Positions 7,183 to 15,185 of a stretch of 22,627 bases of DNA are shown piece by piece. The DNA lies in assembly GCA_030765605.1 (NCBI GenBank), contig JAVCCG010000006.1, positions 1-22,627 on the forward strand. The letters run 5' to 3'. Position numbers and translations under genes: made by a program. Numbering within the stretch: position 1 is the first letter of the stretch; each line of letters begins with the position of its first letter. Origin of the DNA: Candidatus Alcyoniella australis. Its GTDB lineage: Bacteria > Lernaellota > Lernaellaia > JAVCCG01 > Alcyoniellaceae. The notes below the pieces were generated by a model that saw only the letters and a list, made by a program, of their open reading frames with translations, was not told the origin of the DNA and searched no databases.

Positions 7183-8189
7183 CCCGGCGGCCGCGCGTGG
7201 GATTGATCGGCTGCTGCGGCGAGGCCGAGCAACTGGCTCGCGCCTACGTGCGATCCCAGCACGCCGAGCTGATCGGTGTGGCCGACCCGGACCGGCCCGA
7301 GGCTGCGCGGGCCCTGGCTGACGAGCTGGGGATCGAGCTTTACGAGGATCCGCTGACCCTGCAAAAAAACGCCGCGGCGATCGAGATCTGCCTCTCGCCG
7401 CAGACCGCGTCGGACTGGATCGAGCATTGCGTGGAAGCGCAGCAACCGTGCCGCGCGCTCTACCCTTGTGCCGAGGAGCTCGGGCGTTTGCAGACCCTGG
7501 TGCGTCGCTGCGAGTCGTTCGACATCCCGGCGCTGCTGCTGTTCCCGCCGCTGCACTATCCGCCGCTGATCAAGGCCCGCCAACTGTTGCGCGACGAGCT
7601 GCTGGGCGACGTACAGACCCTGCGGATGCGCGCGATTCTCGGGGGCGAGGGCGGCTGGTGGGAGGGCGGTATGCCGCGTTTCGAGCGGCCACGCGGCTCG
7701 CTGCTGTTGCACGACAAGCTGTTCGACATGCTGCCCTTGGCGCTGCTGTTTATCGGGTCCATCGAGCAGATGCGTGCCCGGATCGAGCCGCCCGACGCAT
7801 CCGGCGCCCAATCCTGCCAGCTTAGCTGGCGCTACGAGGGCGGGCAGGGCCACGGCGTGTTCGAGGCGTTGCGCGCGCCGCAGATGTTCGTCAAGAGCTG
7901 GGATGAGCCGATGGTCGAGGAGCTGGAGCTTTCGGGCACGGATGGTTACCTGTGGCTGCACCGCATGCGCGGTATGGGGCGCGATCGTCCGGCGCTGGAA
8001 ACCTACGTACACACCACGCTTTGCGCCCACGGCGGCAAGCTGCCGCTGCAATGGAGCACTGTCTACGACCGGGCAGTGCGCGCGTTCGCCGAAAGCCTGG
8101 GATCCAAGCGCCATAAGCAGACGCAGGGAGCCTCGCTGGGACTGGCGGTGCAGGCCCTGGAGCTGGTGTTAGAGCTGAGTCGGAGCTGA
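7176..8189 (+). CDS. Divergent Gfo/Idh/MocA-like protein, probably without the catalytic Lys
   Basis: 337 residues. The N-terminus follows the family plan (VGLIGCCGEAEQLAR, then VADPD at 35-39), but the glycine loop is degenerate. Where the first paralogue has VQKP this one has ALYP (94-97), so the catalytic Lys is Tyr96. A His remains in LLLHDKLFD, matching the NHKF motif. Later segments (LRMRAILGGEGGWWEGG, TDGYLWLHR) align in order with the first protein. It may be a partner or regulatory subunit of the first enzyme, or act on another ligand; this is inference. ATG at 7176 overlaps the upstream gene. Confidence 0.75.
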   Translation: MVTRRPRVGLIGCCGEAEQLARAYVRSQHAELIGVADPDRPEAARALADELGIELYEDPLTLQKNAAAIEICLSPQTASDWIEHCVEAQQPCRALYPCAEELGRLQTLVRRCESFDIPALLLFPPLHYPPLIKARQLLRDELLGDVQTLRMRAILGGEGGWWEGGMPRFERPRGSLLLHDKLFDMLPLALLFIGSIEQMRARIEPPDASGAQSCQLSWRYEGGQGHGVFEALRAPQMFVKSWDEPMVEELELSGTDGYLWLHRMRGMGRDRPALETYVHTTLCAHGGKLPLQWSTVYDRAVRAFAESLGSKRHKQTQGASLGLAVQALELVLELSRS

Positions 8190-8268
8190 TTATCGCCGGT
8201 TGCAATCGTTCGGGCGATGGTCGATATTTCGAATCAGTCAAAAAAATGAGCAGAGGTGAGATAGTCGT

Positions 8269-8991
8269 ATGAGCGGCCTGGATTTGTCCGTGCTGATTCC
8301 AACCAAGGAGGAAGCGGGCAGCGTGGGCCGAGTTGTGAGCGACGCCATTGAGGCCTGCCGCGAATTGGGCGTGAGCTACGAGGTGCTGGTCGTGGACGCC
8401 GGCAGCCTTGACCACACGGCCGAGCACGCCGCGCAGGCCGGGGCGCGGATTGTCGAGCAGCGCCGCGCCACCTACAGCGGAGCGATTCTCGACGGCCTGG
8501 ATGCCGCGCGGGGCCAATGGGTGCTGATCAGCGACGCGGACGGCTCCCACGAACTGCAGCTGATCCCGCGGCTGTGGCAGGCGCGCGATAGGGCCGAGTT
8601 GGTGATCGCCGCGCGCTACGTTCCCGGCGGAAGCTGGGAGATGCCGCTGTCGCGCTATGTGCTCTCGCGCGTGCTCAACTGGGCGTTCGCGATTTTGCTG
8701 GCGCTGCCGTTGCGCGACTCGTCCAGCGGCTACCGGCTGCTGCGGCGCGACGTCGTAACCCGCTATCGCTACTTCGGCCGCAACCTGAGTATCATCCAGG
8801 AGATCGCAACTGTGTTGCACATCAACGGCCATCGCATCATCGAGCTGCCGATCAACTTCCGGCCGCGGACCCTAGGCCAAAGCAAGTCGCGGGTGCTTAG
8901 CTTCGGCCCGTCGTATTTACGGACTCTGCTGCGGCTGATGCGCTACCGCTGGCTGGGACACAAGGGCTACGAGCCCCAGCCGCGGGGATAG
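8269..8991 (+). CDS. GT2 glycosyltransferase, polyprenyl-phosphate sugar synthase-like
   Basis: 240 residues, GT-A fold. LSVLIPTKEE (6-15), VVDAGS (41-46) and DADG (89-92, metal/nucleotide-sugar binding) mark GT2. ARYVPGG, RDSSSGYRL and the late IELPINFRPRTLGQSK are typical of DPM1-like enzymes that move a sugar from a nucleotide donor to dolichyl/undecaprenyl phosphate on the cytoplasmic side. One or two hydrophobic segments occur near 145-158, with no C-terminal membrane domain. The start is ATG 8269 with GAGGTGA about 11 bases upstream; 79 bases separate it from the preceding gene. Donor sugar unknown. Confidence 0.88.
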   Translation: MSGLDLSVLIPTKEEAGSVGRVVSDAIEACRELGVSYEVLVVDAGSLDHTAEHAAQAGARIVEQRRATYSGAILDGLDAARGQWVLISDADGSHELQLIPRLWQARDRAELVIAARYVPGGSWEMPLSRYVLSRVLNWAFAILLALPLRDSSSGYRLLRRDVVTRYRYFGRNLSIIQEIATVLHINGHRIIELPINFRPRTLGQSKSRVLSFGPSYLRTLLRLMRYRWLGHKGYEPQPRG

Positions 8992-9001
8992 GGGAGGGGC
9001 G

Positions 9002-9769
9002 ATGCCCGAGGACGCAATCAGGGTGCTCTACGCCGGGGACGGCGAGACCATCAACTACCTGGTGACCAAAGGGATGAGCTTTTATATGGCCGGCGGGTAC
9101 CAGGACGAGTCGATGTTTCTGATCGGCGCGCTGGCCGCGGACCCGGCGATCGAGGTGGTGCACATCAAGCCCGGCGAAAGCTTGGAGACCTTCCCGCGCA
9201 CCATCGAGGAACTCTCGACCTTCGACGTCTGCCTGCTCTCGGACATCGGTGCGGACACGATCCTGTTCTACATGGATCGCGACAAAGTGCCGATGGGCCC
9301 CGACCGGATCAAGCTGCTCGAGCGCTGGTGTCGCCAAGGCGGCGGACTGGGGATGATCGGCGGCTGGTCGAGCTTCGGCGGCTGGGGCGGACAGGCGCGC
9401 TGGCACGACACGCCGGTGGAGCGCTGTTTGCCGGTATTGATCAAGGACGGCGACGACCGCGTGGAGACCGTGGAGGGGATCGAGCCGCAACCGATCGACA
9501 TGCAGCATCCGATCATCGCCGGTTTGCCCTGGGACTGGTCCGAGCAGATCCTCTATCTGGGGTACAACCGTTTTCGCGCCAAGCCCGAGGCGCGGGTGCT
9601 GGCAAAAGTCGGCGACGACCCGCTGCTGGTGGTCGGGCAATGCGATCAGGGCCGCAGCCTGGCCTATGCCAGCGACTGCGCGCCGCACTGGGCGGGCAGC
9701 ATGCTCAAATGGCCGGGCAATCCGCAGTTCTGGGTGCGCTGTGTGCGCTGGCTGGCCGGCAGGCTGTGA
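9002..9769 (+). CDS. Class I glutamine-amidotransferase-like protein (PF07090/COG5426-type)
   Basis: 255 residues, soluble. The order of motifs matches the putative glutamine amidotransferase family PF07090: DVCLLSDIGA, then GGGLGMIGGWSSFGGWGG, RWHDTPVE, HPI near residue 165, YLGYNRF, then SDCAPHW and a final WVRCVRWLAG. As in that family, the position of a class I GATase nucleophile Cys holds Gly/Ser (MIGGWSS), so glutaminase activity is not expected. Biological role unknown. Strong Shine-Dalgarno GGGAGGGGCG before ATG; it starts 10 bases after the GT2 stop and is followed 2 bases later by the GNAT gene, so an operon is likely. Confidence 0.8.
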   Translation: MPEDAIRVLYAGDGETINYLVTKGMSFYMAGGYQDESMFLIGALAADPAIEVVHIKPGESLETFPRTIEELSTFDVCLLSDIGADTILFYMDRDKVPMGPDRIKLLERWCRQGGGLGMIGGWSSFGGWGGQARWHDTPVERCLPVLIKDGDDRVETVEGIEPQPIDMQHPIIAGLPWDWSEQILYLGYNRFRAKPEARVLAKVGDDPLLVVGQCDQGRSLAYASDCAPHWAGSMLKWPGNPQFWVRCVRWLAGRL

Positions 9770-9771
9770 CG

Positions 9772-10263
9772 ATGCCCGACCAGGCGCAATCCAACATTAA
9801 AATCGTCCCGGCCAGACGCCGCGACCTGGATACGGTACTGCAAATGGTGCTGACGCTGGTGCGCGAGCTCGAGCCGCTGAACCGCATGGAGCCGCTGCTG
9901 CCCAATCATCACCGAATCGGCGAACGCTATATCAGGCGCGTGATCGAGGACGATCGCCACAACTTCCTGCTGGCGGTCGACGATGAACGAAGCGTCGGCC
10001 TCTCCGAATTCCGCGTGCGTCAATCCATTGAGCCGGCCGCGCCGCTGGTCTACGGCTACATCACCTGGTTCTACGTGCATCCCGACTTTCGCCAACTCGG
10101 CGTGGGACGTCGACTGCTCGATGCCACCCGGCGACGGCTGCGGCAGCTCGGCGCGCAACAGATGCGCCTGGGCGCCCTGGCGCTCAACCAAGGCGCCGTG
10201 GAGTTCTGGCGCCGCATGGGCTTTGATCCGGGCGTGATCACCATGTTCAACAAACTCGATTGA
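9772..10263 (+). CDS. GNAT-family N-acetyltransferase
   Basis: 163 residues. The acetyl-CoA site is visible as YVHPDFRQLGVGRRLLD (motif A, R/QxxGxG), followed by a C-terminal LALNQGAVEFWRRMGF, the standard GNAT motif B ending. The substrate cannot be predicted. ATG 9772 is chosen because it begins 2 bases after the upstream stop and gives a normal GNAT length; the same frame stays open further left only because of GC bias. It closes the 8269-10263 gene run. Confidence 0.88.
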   Translation: MPDQAQSNIKIVPARRRDLDTVLQMVLTLVRELEPLNRMEPLLPNHHRIGERYIRRVIEDDRHNFLLAVDDERSVGLSEFRVRQSIEPAAPLVYGYITWFYVHPDFRQLGVGRRLLDATRRRLRQLGAQQMRLGALALNQGAVEFWRRMGFDPGVITMFNKLD

Positions 10264-10302
10264 CGAGTATTTCCGCCCCTTGACGCCCTCCCGCGGTTAA
10301 TC

Positions 10303-10320
10303 AACAGTTAGCGGACTGTT
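10303..10320. promoter_or_regulatory. Inverted repeat in the leader of the glycerophosphodiesterase gene
   Basis: AACAGT-6 bases-ACTGTT, perfect 6-bp arms, ends 5 bases before the GGAGG of the next gene. It could be an operator or an RNA hairpin near the ribosome site. A TTGACG lies upstream at 10280-10285 but no good -10 follows. Confidence 0.3.
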
Positions 10321-10336
10321 AACCCGGAGGCCGCTG

Positions 10337-11302
10337 ATGCGTTTTATTCAATTGATGATTCTCCTGGCCGCGACAGCGTTGCTTTGCGTTCCGGCGATGG
10401 CCGCGGCCGACGGTCCGCCGCTGAACATCGGCCATCGCGGCACCGGGTCCAACGGCCTGGGCAATCCCTTTCCCGAGAACACGATCCCGAGCTTCGAGCA
10501 GGCGTTCGCCGAGGGCGCGGACATGATCGAGCTCGACGTGACCCTCAGCTTTGATGGCCAGGTGGTGGTGATTCACGACGACACGTTGGACCGCACAACC
10601 GATTGCAGCGGCTGTGTGGATGCGCTGACCCTTGAGCAGATCCAGCTGTGCGACGCTGCCGTGGGCACACCGCTGGAGGGCAGCGGCGTGACCGTGCCCA
10701 CGTTGTATGAGGTGTTCGACGCGATCGGCGACCTGGGCCTGGTCAACGTTGAAATAAAATCCGGCTCGTGCAGCGGGATTCCCGCGGCCGACCTGGCCGC
10801 TGCCGTGGACCAGGTGCTCGGCGATGTGGACGCGCCCGCGGGCACGATCATCTCCTGCTTCAGCGCCGGTGTGCTTAGTCAGATGGAGCTGCTCGATCCC
10901 GAGCATTTTACCGGCCTGCTGTTCAACGAGCTGGACAACGGCCCGTCCATTGAGCAGGCCCACGACCTGGGGTTCGACGCGGTGCATCCGTTTCACCTCA
11001 CGCTCAACGCCGACCAAGTAACCTGGGCCCATTCGATGGACCTCAGCGTCAACCCCTGGACCATCGACGACCGGCTGCGGATGGAGGCGTTGTTTGGCAT
11101 GGACGTGGACGGGATCATCACCGACGCGCCGGACCTGCTTGCCGCGGCCATCGACGACTGGCCCTGGCCTCCGGCTGACGACGATGACGACGATGACGAC
11201 ATCGACGACGATGACGACATTGATGACGATGATGCGGGCGATGACGACGACGCGCCCGTTGGCGACGACGATGATGACGACGACTCGGGCTGCTGCGGAT
11301 AA
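10337..11302 (+). CDS. Secreted glycerophosphodiester phosphodiesterase with Asp-rich C-terminal stalk ending SGCCG
   Basis: 321 residues. A signal peptide covers about 1-23 (core LMILLAATALLCVP, AMA site). The GDPD domain has all hallmarks: GHRG (H33, R34), PENT (46-49), the metal-ligand pair E65 and D67 in IELDV, and HDDTLDRTT (80-88) with the second catalytic His; VEIK follows. It hydrolyses glycerophosphodiesters to glycerol-3-phosphate and an alcohol. After about residue 277 the chain becomes an Asp stalk and stops at SGCCG. There is no lipobox, so if attached it is through the tail. Shine-Dalgarno GGAGG, 7 bases before ATG. Confidence 0.9.
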   Translation: MRFIQLMILLAATALLCVPAMAAADGPPLNIGHRGTGSNGLGNPFPENTIPSFEQAFAEGADMIELDVTLSFDGQVVVIHDDTLDRTTDCSGCVDALTLEQIQLCDAAVGTPLEGSGVTVPTLYEVFDAIGDLGLVNVEIKSGSCSGIPAADLAAAVDQVLGDVDAPAGTIISCFSAGVLSQMELLDPEHFTGLLFNELDNGPSIEQAHDLGFDAVHPFHLTLNADQVTWAHSMDLSVNPWTIDDRLRMEALFGMDVDGIITDAPDLLAAAIDDWPWPPADDDDDDDDIDDDDDIDDDDAGDDDDAPVGDDDDDDDSGCCG

Positions 11303-11314
11303 GGATTTGCCCGG

Positions 11315-11343
11315 TTGACAATCGAGTGGCAGTCGTCTATAAA
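11315..11343 (+). promoter_or_regulatory. Near-consensus sigma70 promoter of the 48-residue basic protein
   Basis: TTGACA (11315-11320), exactly 17 bases, then TATAAA (11338-11343). Transcription should begin near 11350, leaving a leader of about 32 bases with a GGAGGAGGTG ribosome site. It is the best promoter match in the window. Confidence 0.75.
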
Positions 11344-11381
11344 CTGCCGCTCCGGGATGACTGATCCGGAGGAGGTGCCAG

Positions 11382-11528
11382 ATGGCGAGCAACAGAAAAG
11401 TCACGAGCTTCGTGCGCAAGCGTAAAAAGACCAAGATGGGCAAGGCGCGCAAGCGCGTAATGCGTGTCCAGAGCACTCCTGCGTTCCCAATTCATCCTGA
11501 CGGAAAGCCCGCCGAGACCAAGCCCTGA
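11382..11528 (+). CDS. 48-residue very basic small protein
   Basis: MASNRKVTSFVRKRKKTKMG begins the product; the first 30 residues contain about 14 Lys/Arg, followed by STPAFPIHPDGKP. Strong ribosome site (GGAGGAGGTG, 4 bases before ATG) and a near-consensus promoter indicate high expression. I recall similar short proteins with KxGKARKR and STPxFPIH in deltaproteobacteria-like genomes, but cannot check. The charge pattern suggests RNA, ribosome or nucleic-acid binding (inference). It is too short to be noticed by usual ORF cut-offs. No other known small ribosomal protein fits clearly. Confidence 0.75.
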   Translation: MASNRKVTSFVRKRKKTKMGKARKRVMRVQSTPAFPIHPDGKPAETKP

Positions 11529-11644
11529 CCTCAATTGAAAGCTGTTAATACGCTCAACCCGTCACAGATCGTCGCGGGGGGGCTTGAGTTGTGTGCCGGG
11601 CATTGTTTACATTGTTGGTTAAAGGAGCGAGACGCTTCAGAACC

Positions 11645-12652
11645 ATGAACGATTCGGACCCTCCCAGCTTTTCTGAATTCCAACTGATCGAGCTGATCCG
11701 CCGTGCGGCCGGGGATCCGGGCGCGGGCGTAACGATCGGCATCGGCGACGACGCCGCAGCGCTGTGCCTAAGCGGCGAGCTGTTGATCACCGTCGACGTG
11801 ATGAACCAAGACGTACATCTGCCGCTGGAACTGATGAGCCACGAGCAGATGGGCGCTAGGGCCGTGCTGGCCGCGGCGAGCGACATCTGCGCCATGGGCG
11901 CGCGGCCGCAATGGATTTTCGTCGGCCTGGCCGTGCCCCTTGATCTCGACGCTGGCGCGGCTTTGGCCCTGGGCCAGGGTATCGTGCGTGGCTGCGAAAT
12001 CGTCGGCGCGCATCTGGTGGGCGGCGATCTGACGCGTGGCGCGCTGTCGATCAGTGTGACCGTGCTCGGCCGGTCGCCGGAGGGCGGCGCGATCCGGCGC
12101 AGTGGCGCAAAGCCGGGCGATCTGATCTACGTCGGCGGCACCCTGGGCGACGCGTGCCTGGGCCTGTCGCTGATGCGCGGCGAGATTCAATCCGACGATC
12201 CGCAAGAGGCCGCGCGGCTCAAGGCGCGCTTCTGCGAGCCGCACCCCCAGCTCGAGCTCGGCGCACTGCTTGGCGAGTGGCAACTGGCCCACGCCCTAAT
12301 CGACGTGTCCGACGGGCTGATCCAGGACCTGGGGCACGTGGCCCAGGCTTCGGACGTTGCGATGGAGATCGACGTGCAGTTCGTGCCGCGCTCGCCGCTG
12401 TTCGAGCAGGCCTTTGTTGACCAACCCCAGCGCCTGGCGCGGATACTGGGCTGGGGCGAGGATTTTCGCCTGGCGTTCTGCATATCCCCGGACGCGGCGC
12501 AGCGTCTCGAATCGGCCACGGCGCAGTTTGACGAGCGCCCGGTTTGCGTGGGTCGAGTGCTCCAGGCCGGACCCGAGGGTCCGCGGGTGACGCTGCTCGA
12601 CGCTCAAGGACAGCCGCTGGATCTGCCCGACGGGGGGTATCGGCACTTCTGA
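11645..12652 (+). CDS. thiL: Thiamine-monophosphate kinase
   Basis: 335 residues, typical for ThiL. It phosphorylates thiamine monophosphate to the diphosphate with ATP, the last step of the pathway. Motifs in order: EFQLIELIRR (11-20), GIGDDAA (32-38, metal/ATP), a TVDVMNQDVHL strand, AAASDICAMGARP (77-88), GGDLTRG (126-132), GDLIYVGGTLGDA (158-170), IDVSDGLIQDLG (219-230) and GEDFRLAF in place of GEDYELLF. ATG 11645 is chosen because it places the EF.LI motif at the usual distance; its ribosome site is weak (AGGAG about 17 bases upstream), and in-frame GTG 11591 is an alternative. The stop TGA overlaps the next ATG. Confidence 0.92.
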   Translation: MNDSDPPSFSEFQLIELIRRAAGDPGAGVTIGIGDDAAALCLSGELLITVDVMNQDVHLPLELMSHEQMGARAVLAAASDICAMGARPQWIFVGLAVPLDLDAGAALALGQGIVRGCEIVGAHLVGGDLTRGALSISVTVLGRSPEGGAIRRSGAKPGDLIYVGGTLGDACLGLSLMRGEIQSDDPQEAARLKARFCEPHPQLELGALLGEWQLAHALIDVSDGLIQDLGHVAQASDVAMEIDVQFVPRSPLFEQAFVDQPQRLARILGWGEDFRLAFCISPDAAQRLESATAQFDERPVCVGRVLQAGPEGPRVTLLDAQGQPLDLPDGGYRHF

Positions 12653-13935
12653 TGGATCATCCGCAGATCGTTTTTCGCCTGGTGCTGCTCGCGTTGCTGC
12701 TGTGTTGCTCGGCGTTCTTCTCCGGCGGCGAAGTGGCGCTGTTCTCTTTGCCGCAGATCCGCGTGGCGAGCCTACGCGAGCGCGGCGGGGCGTGGGAGGC
12801 GGCGGCCCGGTTGCTCGACCGGCCGCGCAAGCTGCTGCTGACGCTGTTGATGGGCAACGAGTTCGTCAACGTCAGCATCTCCGCGGTCTCGGGCTACATG
12901 CTGGTCCACATGCTTGGTTTTGTAGGCTACCAGGCGGTAATCATCACCGCGGCGACCGTGCTGGTGCTGGGCGAGATCGTGCCCAAGACCGTGGCGTTTC
13001 GCCGTCCCGAGCCCTATACGCGGCTGGTGGCGCGCCCGCTGCTTTTAATTTCATGGCTGGTCAAGCCGTTGCGTTTGGTGCTCGAGGCGCTGGTCGACGC
13101 GATTGTGCGCGACGATGGTTCGCAAGCTTTGGAGCCGGTGCAGCGCGACGACCTGGTGCTGATGGTCGACCAGATGGCGCAGTCCGGCGAGTTGGACGAG
13201 ACCGAATCGCGCACGATCCACGCGATCCTCGACCTGGAAAATTTGCGCGTGGGCGAGATCATGACCCCGCGCACCGACATGTTCACGCTGCCGCTGGAGA
13301 CCACGGCTGCCGCGGCGCTGCCGCTGGTGCGCGAGGGCAAGTACTCGCGCGTCCCGGTGGTGCGCGAGGATGCCGACCACGTGGAGGGGATCCTCTTTGC
13401 CCGCGACCTGCTGAGCGCGCCGCCCGACGTCAGAGTCGCCGACCTGGCGCAGGTGCCGCTGTTCGTGCCCGAGCTCAAACGCGCCGATGATCTGCTGTTG
13501 CGCTTCCGCGACGAGCGCAGCCACATGGCGGTGGTGGTCGACGAGTTCGGCGGCACGGCCGGGATCGTGACCCTCGACGACGTGCTCGAGGAGCTGTTCG
13601 GCAAGATTCCCGACGAGTTCGACGAACGCGAGCCCAGCCCGCTGACCCAGGTCGGTCCCGGCTGCTGGCTGGTCGACGCGGGCATGCCGCTCGACGATTT
13701 CTCCGAGCAAACCGGTCTGGAAGTGAGCTGCGAGCAGTTCGACACGGTCGGCGGCTGGGCGCTGAGCCTGGTCGGGCATCTGCCCGACGAGGGCGAGCGG
13801 ATCGACGTCGAGGGTTTGACGATCTGGGTTACGGCGGTCAAGGGCACGCGGATCATCCGGCTCAAGGTCGAGTCCGGCGGCTGTGCCGAGCAGGACGAAC
13901 AGCCCGTCGAACCCGAGACGGAGCAGCAGCCGTGA
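12652..13935 (+). CDS. CNNM/CorC-type hemolysin-family membrane protein 1
   Basis: 427 residues. The N-terminal CNNM (DUF21) domain has three to four membrane helices and the signatures FSGGEVALF (23-31), GNEFVN (68-73) and GEIVPK (107-112). A CBS pair follows, beginning at IMTPRTDM (203-210), with YSRVPVV and VVVDEFGGTAGIVTLDD (about 294-310). The CorC/HlyC transporter-associated domain is at about 335-410 (FDTVGGWALSLVGHLP). Members take part in Mg2+/Co2+ export or sodium-linked Mg transport, with CBS domains sensing nucleotide. The tail is acidic (EQDEQPVEPETEQQ). ATG overlaps the thiL stop (TGATG) and the end overlaps the next GTG. Confidence 0.9.
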   Translation: MDHPQIVFRLVLLALLLCCSAFFSGGEVALFSLPQIRVASLRERGGAWEAAARLLDRPRKLLLTLLMGNEFVNVSISAVSGYMLVHMLGFVGYQAVIITAATVLVLGEIVPKTVAFRRPEPYTRLVARPLLLISWLVKPLRLVLEALVDAIVRDDGSQALEPVQRDDLVLMVDQMAQSGELDETESRTIHAILDLENLRVGEIMTPRTDMFTLPLETTAAAALPLVREGKYSRVPVVREDADHVEGILFARDLLSAPPDVRVADLAQVPLFVPELKRADDLLLRFRDERSHMAVVVDEFGGTAGIVTLDDVLEELFGKIPDEFDEREPSPLTQVGPGCWLVDAGMPLDDFSEQTGLEVSCEQFDTVGGWALSLVGHLPDEGERIDVEGLTIWVTAVKGTRIIRLKVESGGCAEQDEQPVEPETEQQP

Positions 13936-15185
13936 GTCTGTCGCTGACTGCGCTGATCGTGTTCGTCTGTCTGGTGAGCGAGGCGTTTTTCTCGGGCAGC
14001 GAGATCGCCTTAGTCAATGCCGACCGCATTCGGCTGCAACGGATGGCGTCCCAGGGAACGCGCGGTGCAGTGCTGGCACTGCGCTTTATCGACCGCCCGC
14101 AGTGGTTGTTCGGCACCACGCTGGTCGGGACCAACATTGCAACGGTCACGGCCTCGATCACGATCACGTTGTTTTTAGCGGACCTGCTCTCGACCAACGT
14201 CGAGTGGCTGGCTGTGCTGTGCACCATGCCCTTGACGCTGCTGATCGGCGAGTTCATCCCCAAAAGCCTGTTCCAGCACTGGTCGGACCAGCTGGCGCCG
14301 CTGATTGTTTTTCCGCTGACGATCTGTGGACTGCTGCTTGCGCCGGTGGTGATGCTGGCGGTGTTGGTTGGCGGCGGAGTCGCGCGGCTGGTCGGCGGAC
14401 GGGCGGAGAACGGGGCGCGCTTCCTTAGCCGCAACGAGCTGCGGCTGCTGGCCCGCCAGCAGCACAAGGTTGAGGAACTGGCCGACGAGAGCAAGATGAT
14501 CCGCCGGATGATCGAGTTTCCGAACCTGACCTGCCAGGACGTAAGCAAGCCGCTGGTCGACGTGGCTGTGGTGCGCGGCGACTGGACCGTGGATCGAGCG
14601 CTGGAGCTGATTGCGCAAAAGGGCTTCTCGCGCTATCCGATATGCGGCGAGCGTGTGGACGAGGTGTTGGGCATCCTGCACAGCTTCGATCTGTTGGGAC
14701 GTTCGCCCGACGAGCCGTTGATAGACCTGGCGCGTCCGGCGACTTTCGTGCCTCAGACCATGAGCGCCGAGCGGCTGCTGCGGCAGATGCAGCGCACGGG
14801 CCAATCGATGGCAATTGTGGTCGACGAGTACGGCGCGGCCGACGGCATCGTCACCTCCGAGGATCTGATCGAGGAGATCGTCGGTGAGATCGAGGACGAA
14901 CACGACCGGCTCGAACAGCCCTGGATCGAACAGTCCCCGGGCGTCTACCTGATCAGCGGCCGCGCCGAGATCTCGCGGCTCAACGAGGATCTCGATCTGG
15001 GACTGCCCGAGGGCGACTATCAAACCCTGGCCGGATTGATGCTGGCCCGGATGGGACGCATTGCGCGCCAGGGCGAACAGCTGTCGGTCGGCGCGCTCGA
15101 GCTGACCGTGCGCCGCGCCACGGGCCGCGCGCTGTTGCAGATCCAACTGCGGCTGCAAGGCGATCAGGACGGAGGCGCAAGTTGA
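13932..15185 (+). CDS. CNNM/CorC-type hemolysin-family membrane protein 2
   Basis: 417 residues from a GTG start inside the upstream stop (GTGA). Same plan as its neighbour: FSGSEIALV, a looser [11 protein letters not shown] helix, GEFIPK, then a CBS pair whose second unit has [26 protein letters not shown], and a C-terminal CorC/HlyC domain ([20 protein letters not shown]). The first CBS unit lacks the usual MTPR motif (SKPLVDV instead). Sequence identity to the first protein is modest outside the motifs, so this is an old pair; bacterial genomes often hold such tandem pairs that may form hetero-oligomers (inference). Confidence 0.9.
   Translation: MSLSLTALIVFVCLVSEAFFSGSEIALVNADRIRLQRMASQGTRGAVLALRFIDRPQWLFGTTLVGTNIATVTASITITLFLADLLSTNVEWLAVLCTMPLTLLIGEFIPKSLFQHWSDQLAPLIVFPLTICGLLLAPVVMLAVLVGGGVARLVGGRAENGARFLSRNELRLLARQQHKVEELADESKMIRRMIEFPNLTCQDVSKPLVDVAVVRGDWTVDRALELIAQKGFSRYPICGERVDEVLGILHSFDLLGRSPDEPLIDLARPATFVPQTMSAERLLRQMQRTGQSMAIVVDEYGAADGIVTSEDLIEEIVGEIEDEHDRLEQPWIEQSPGVYLISGRAEISRLNEDLDLGLPEGDYQTLAGLMLARMGRIARQGEQLSVGALELTVRRATGRALLQIQLRLQGDQDGGAS

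Noticed and set aside
9328-9771. Long upstream extension of the GNAT frame
   Set aside because: It overlaps the well-supported GATase1-like gene and is Arg-rich; the true start fits at 9772.
11160-11300. GAC/GAT repeat tract as a DNA microsatellite or CRISPR-like repeat
   Set aside because: It is in frame, codes for the Asp stalk, varies in codon use and has no spacer structure. I saw no CRISPR array anywhere in the window.
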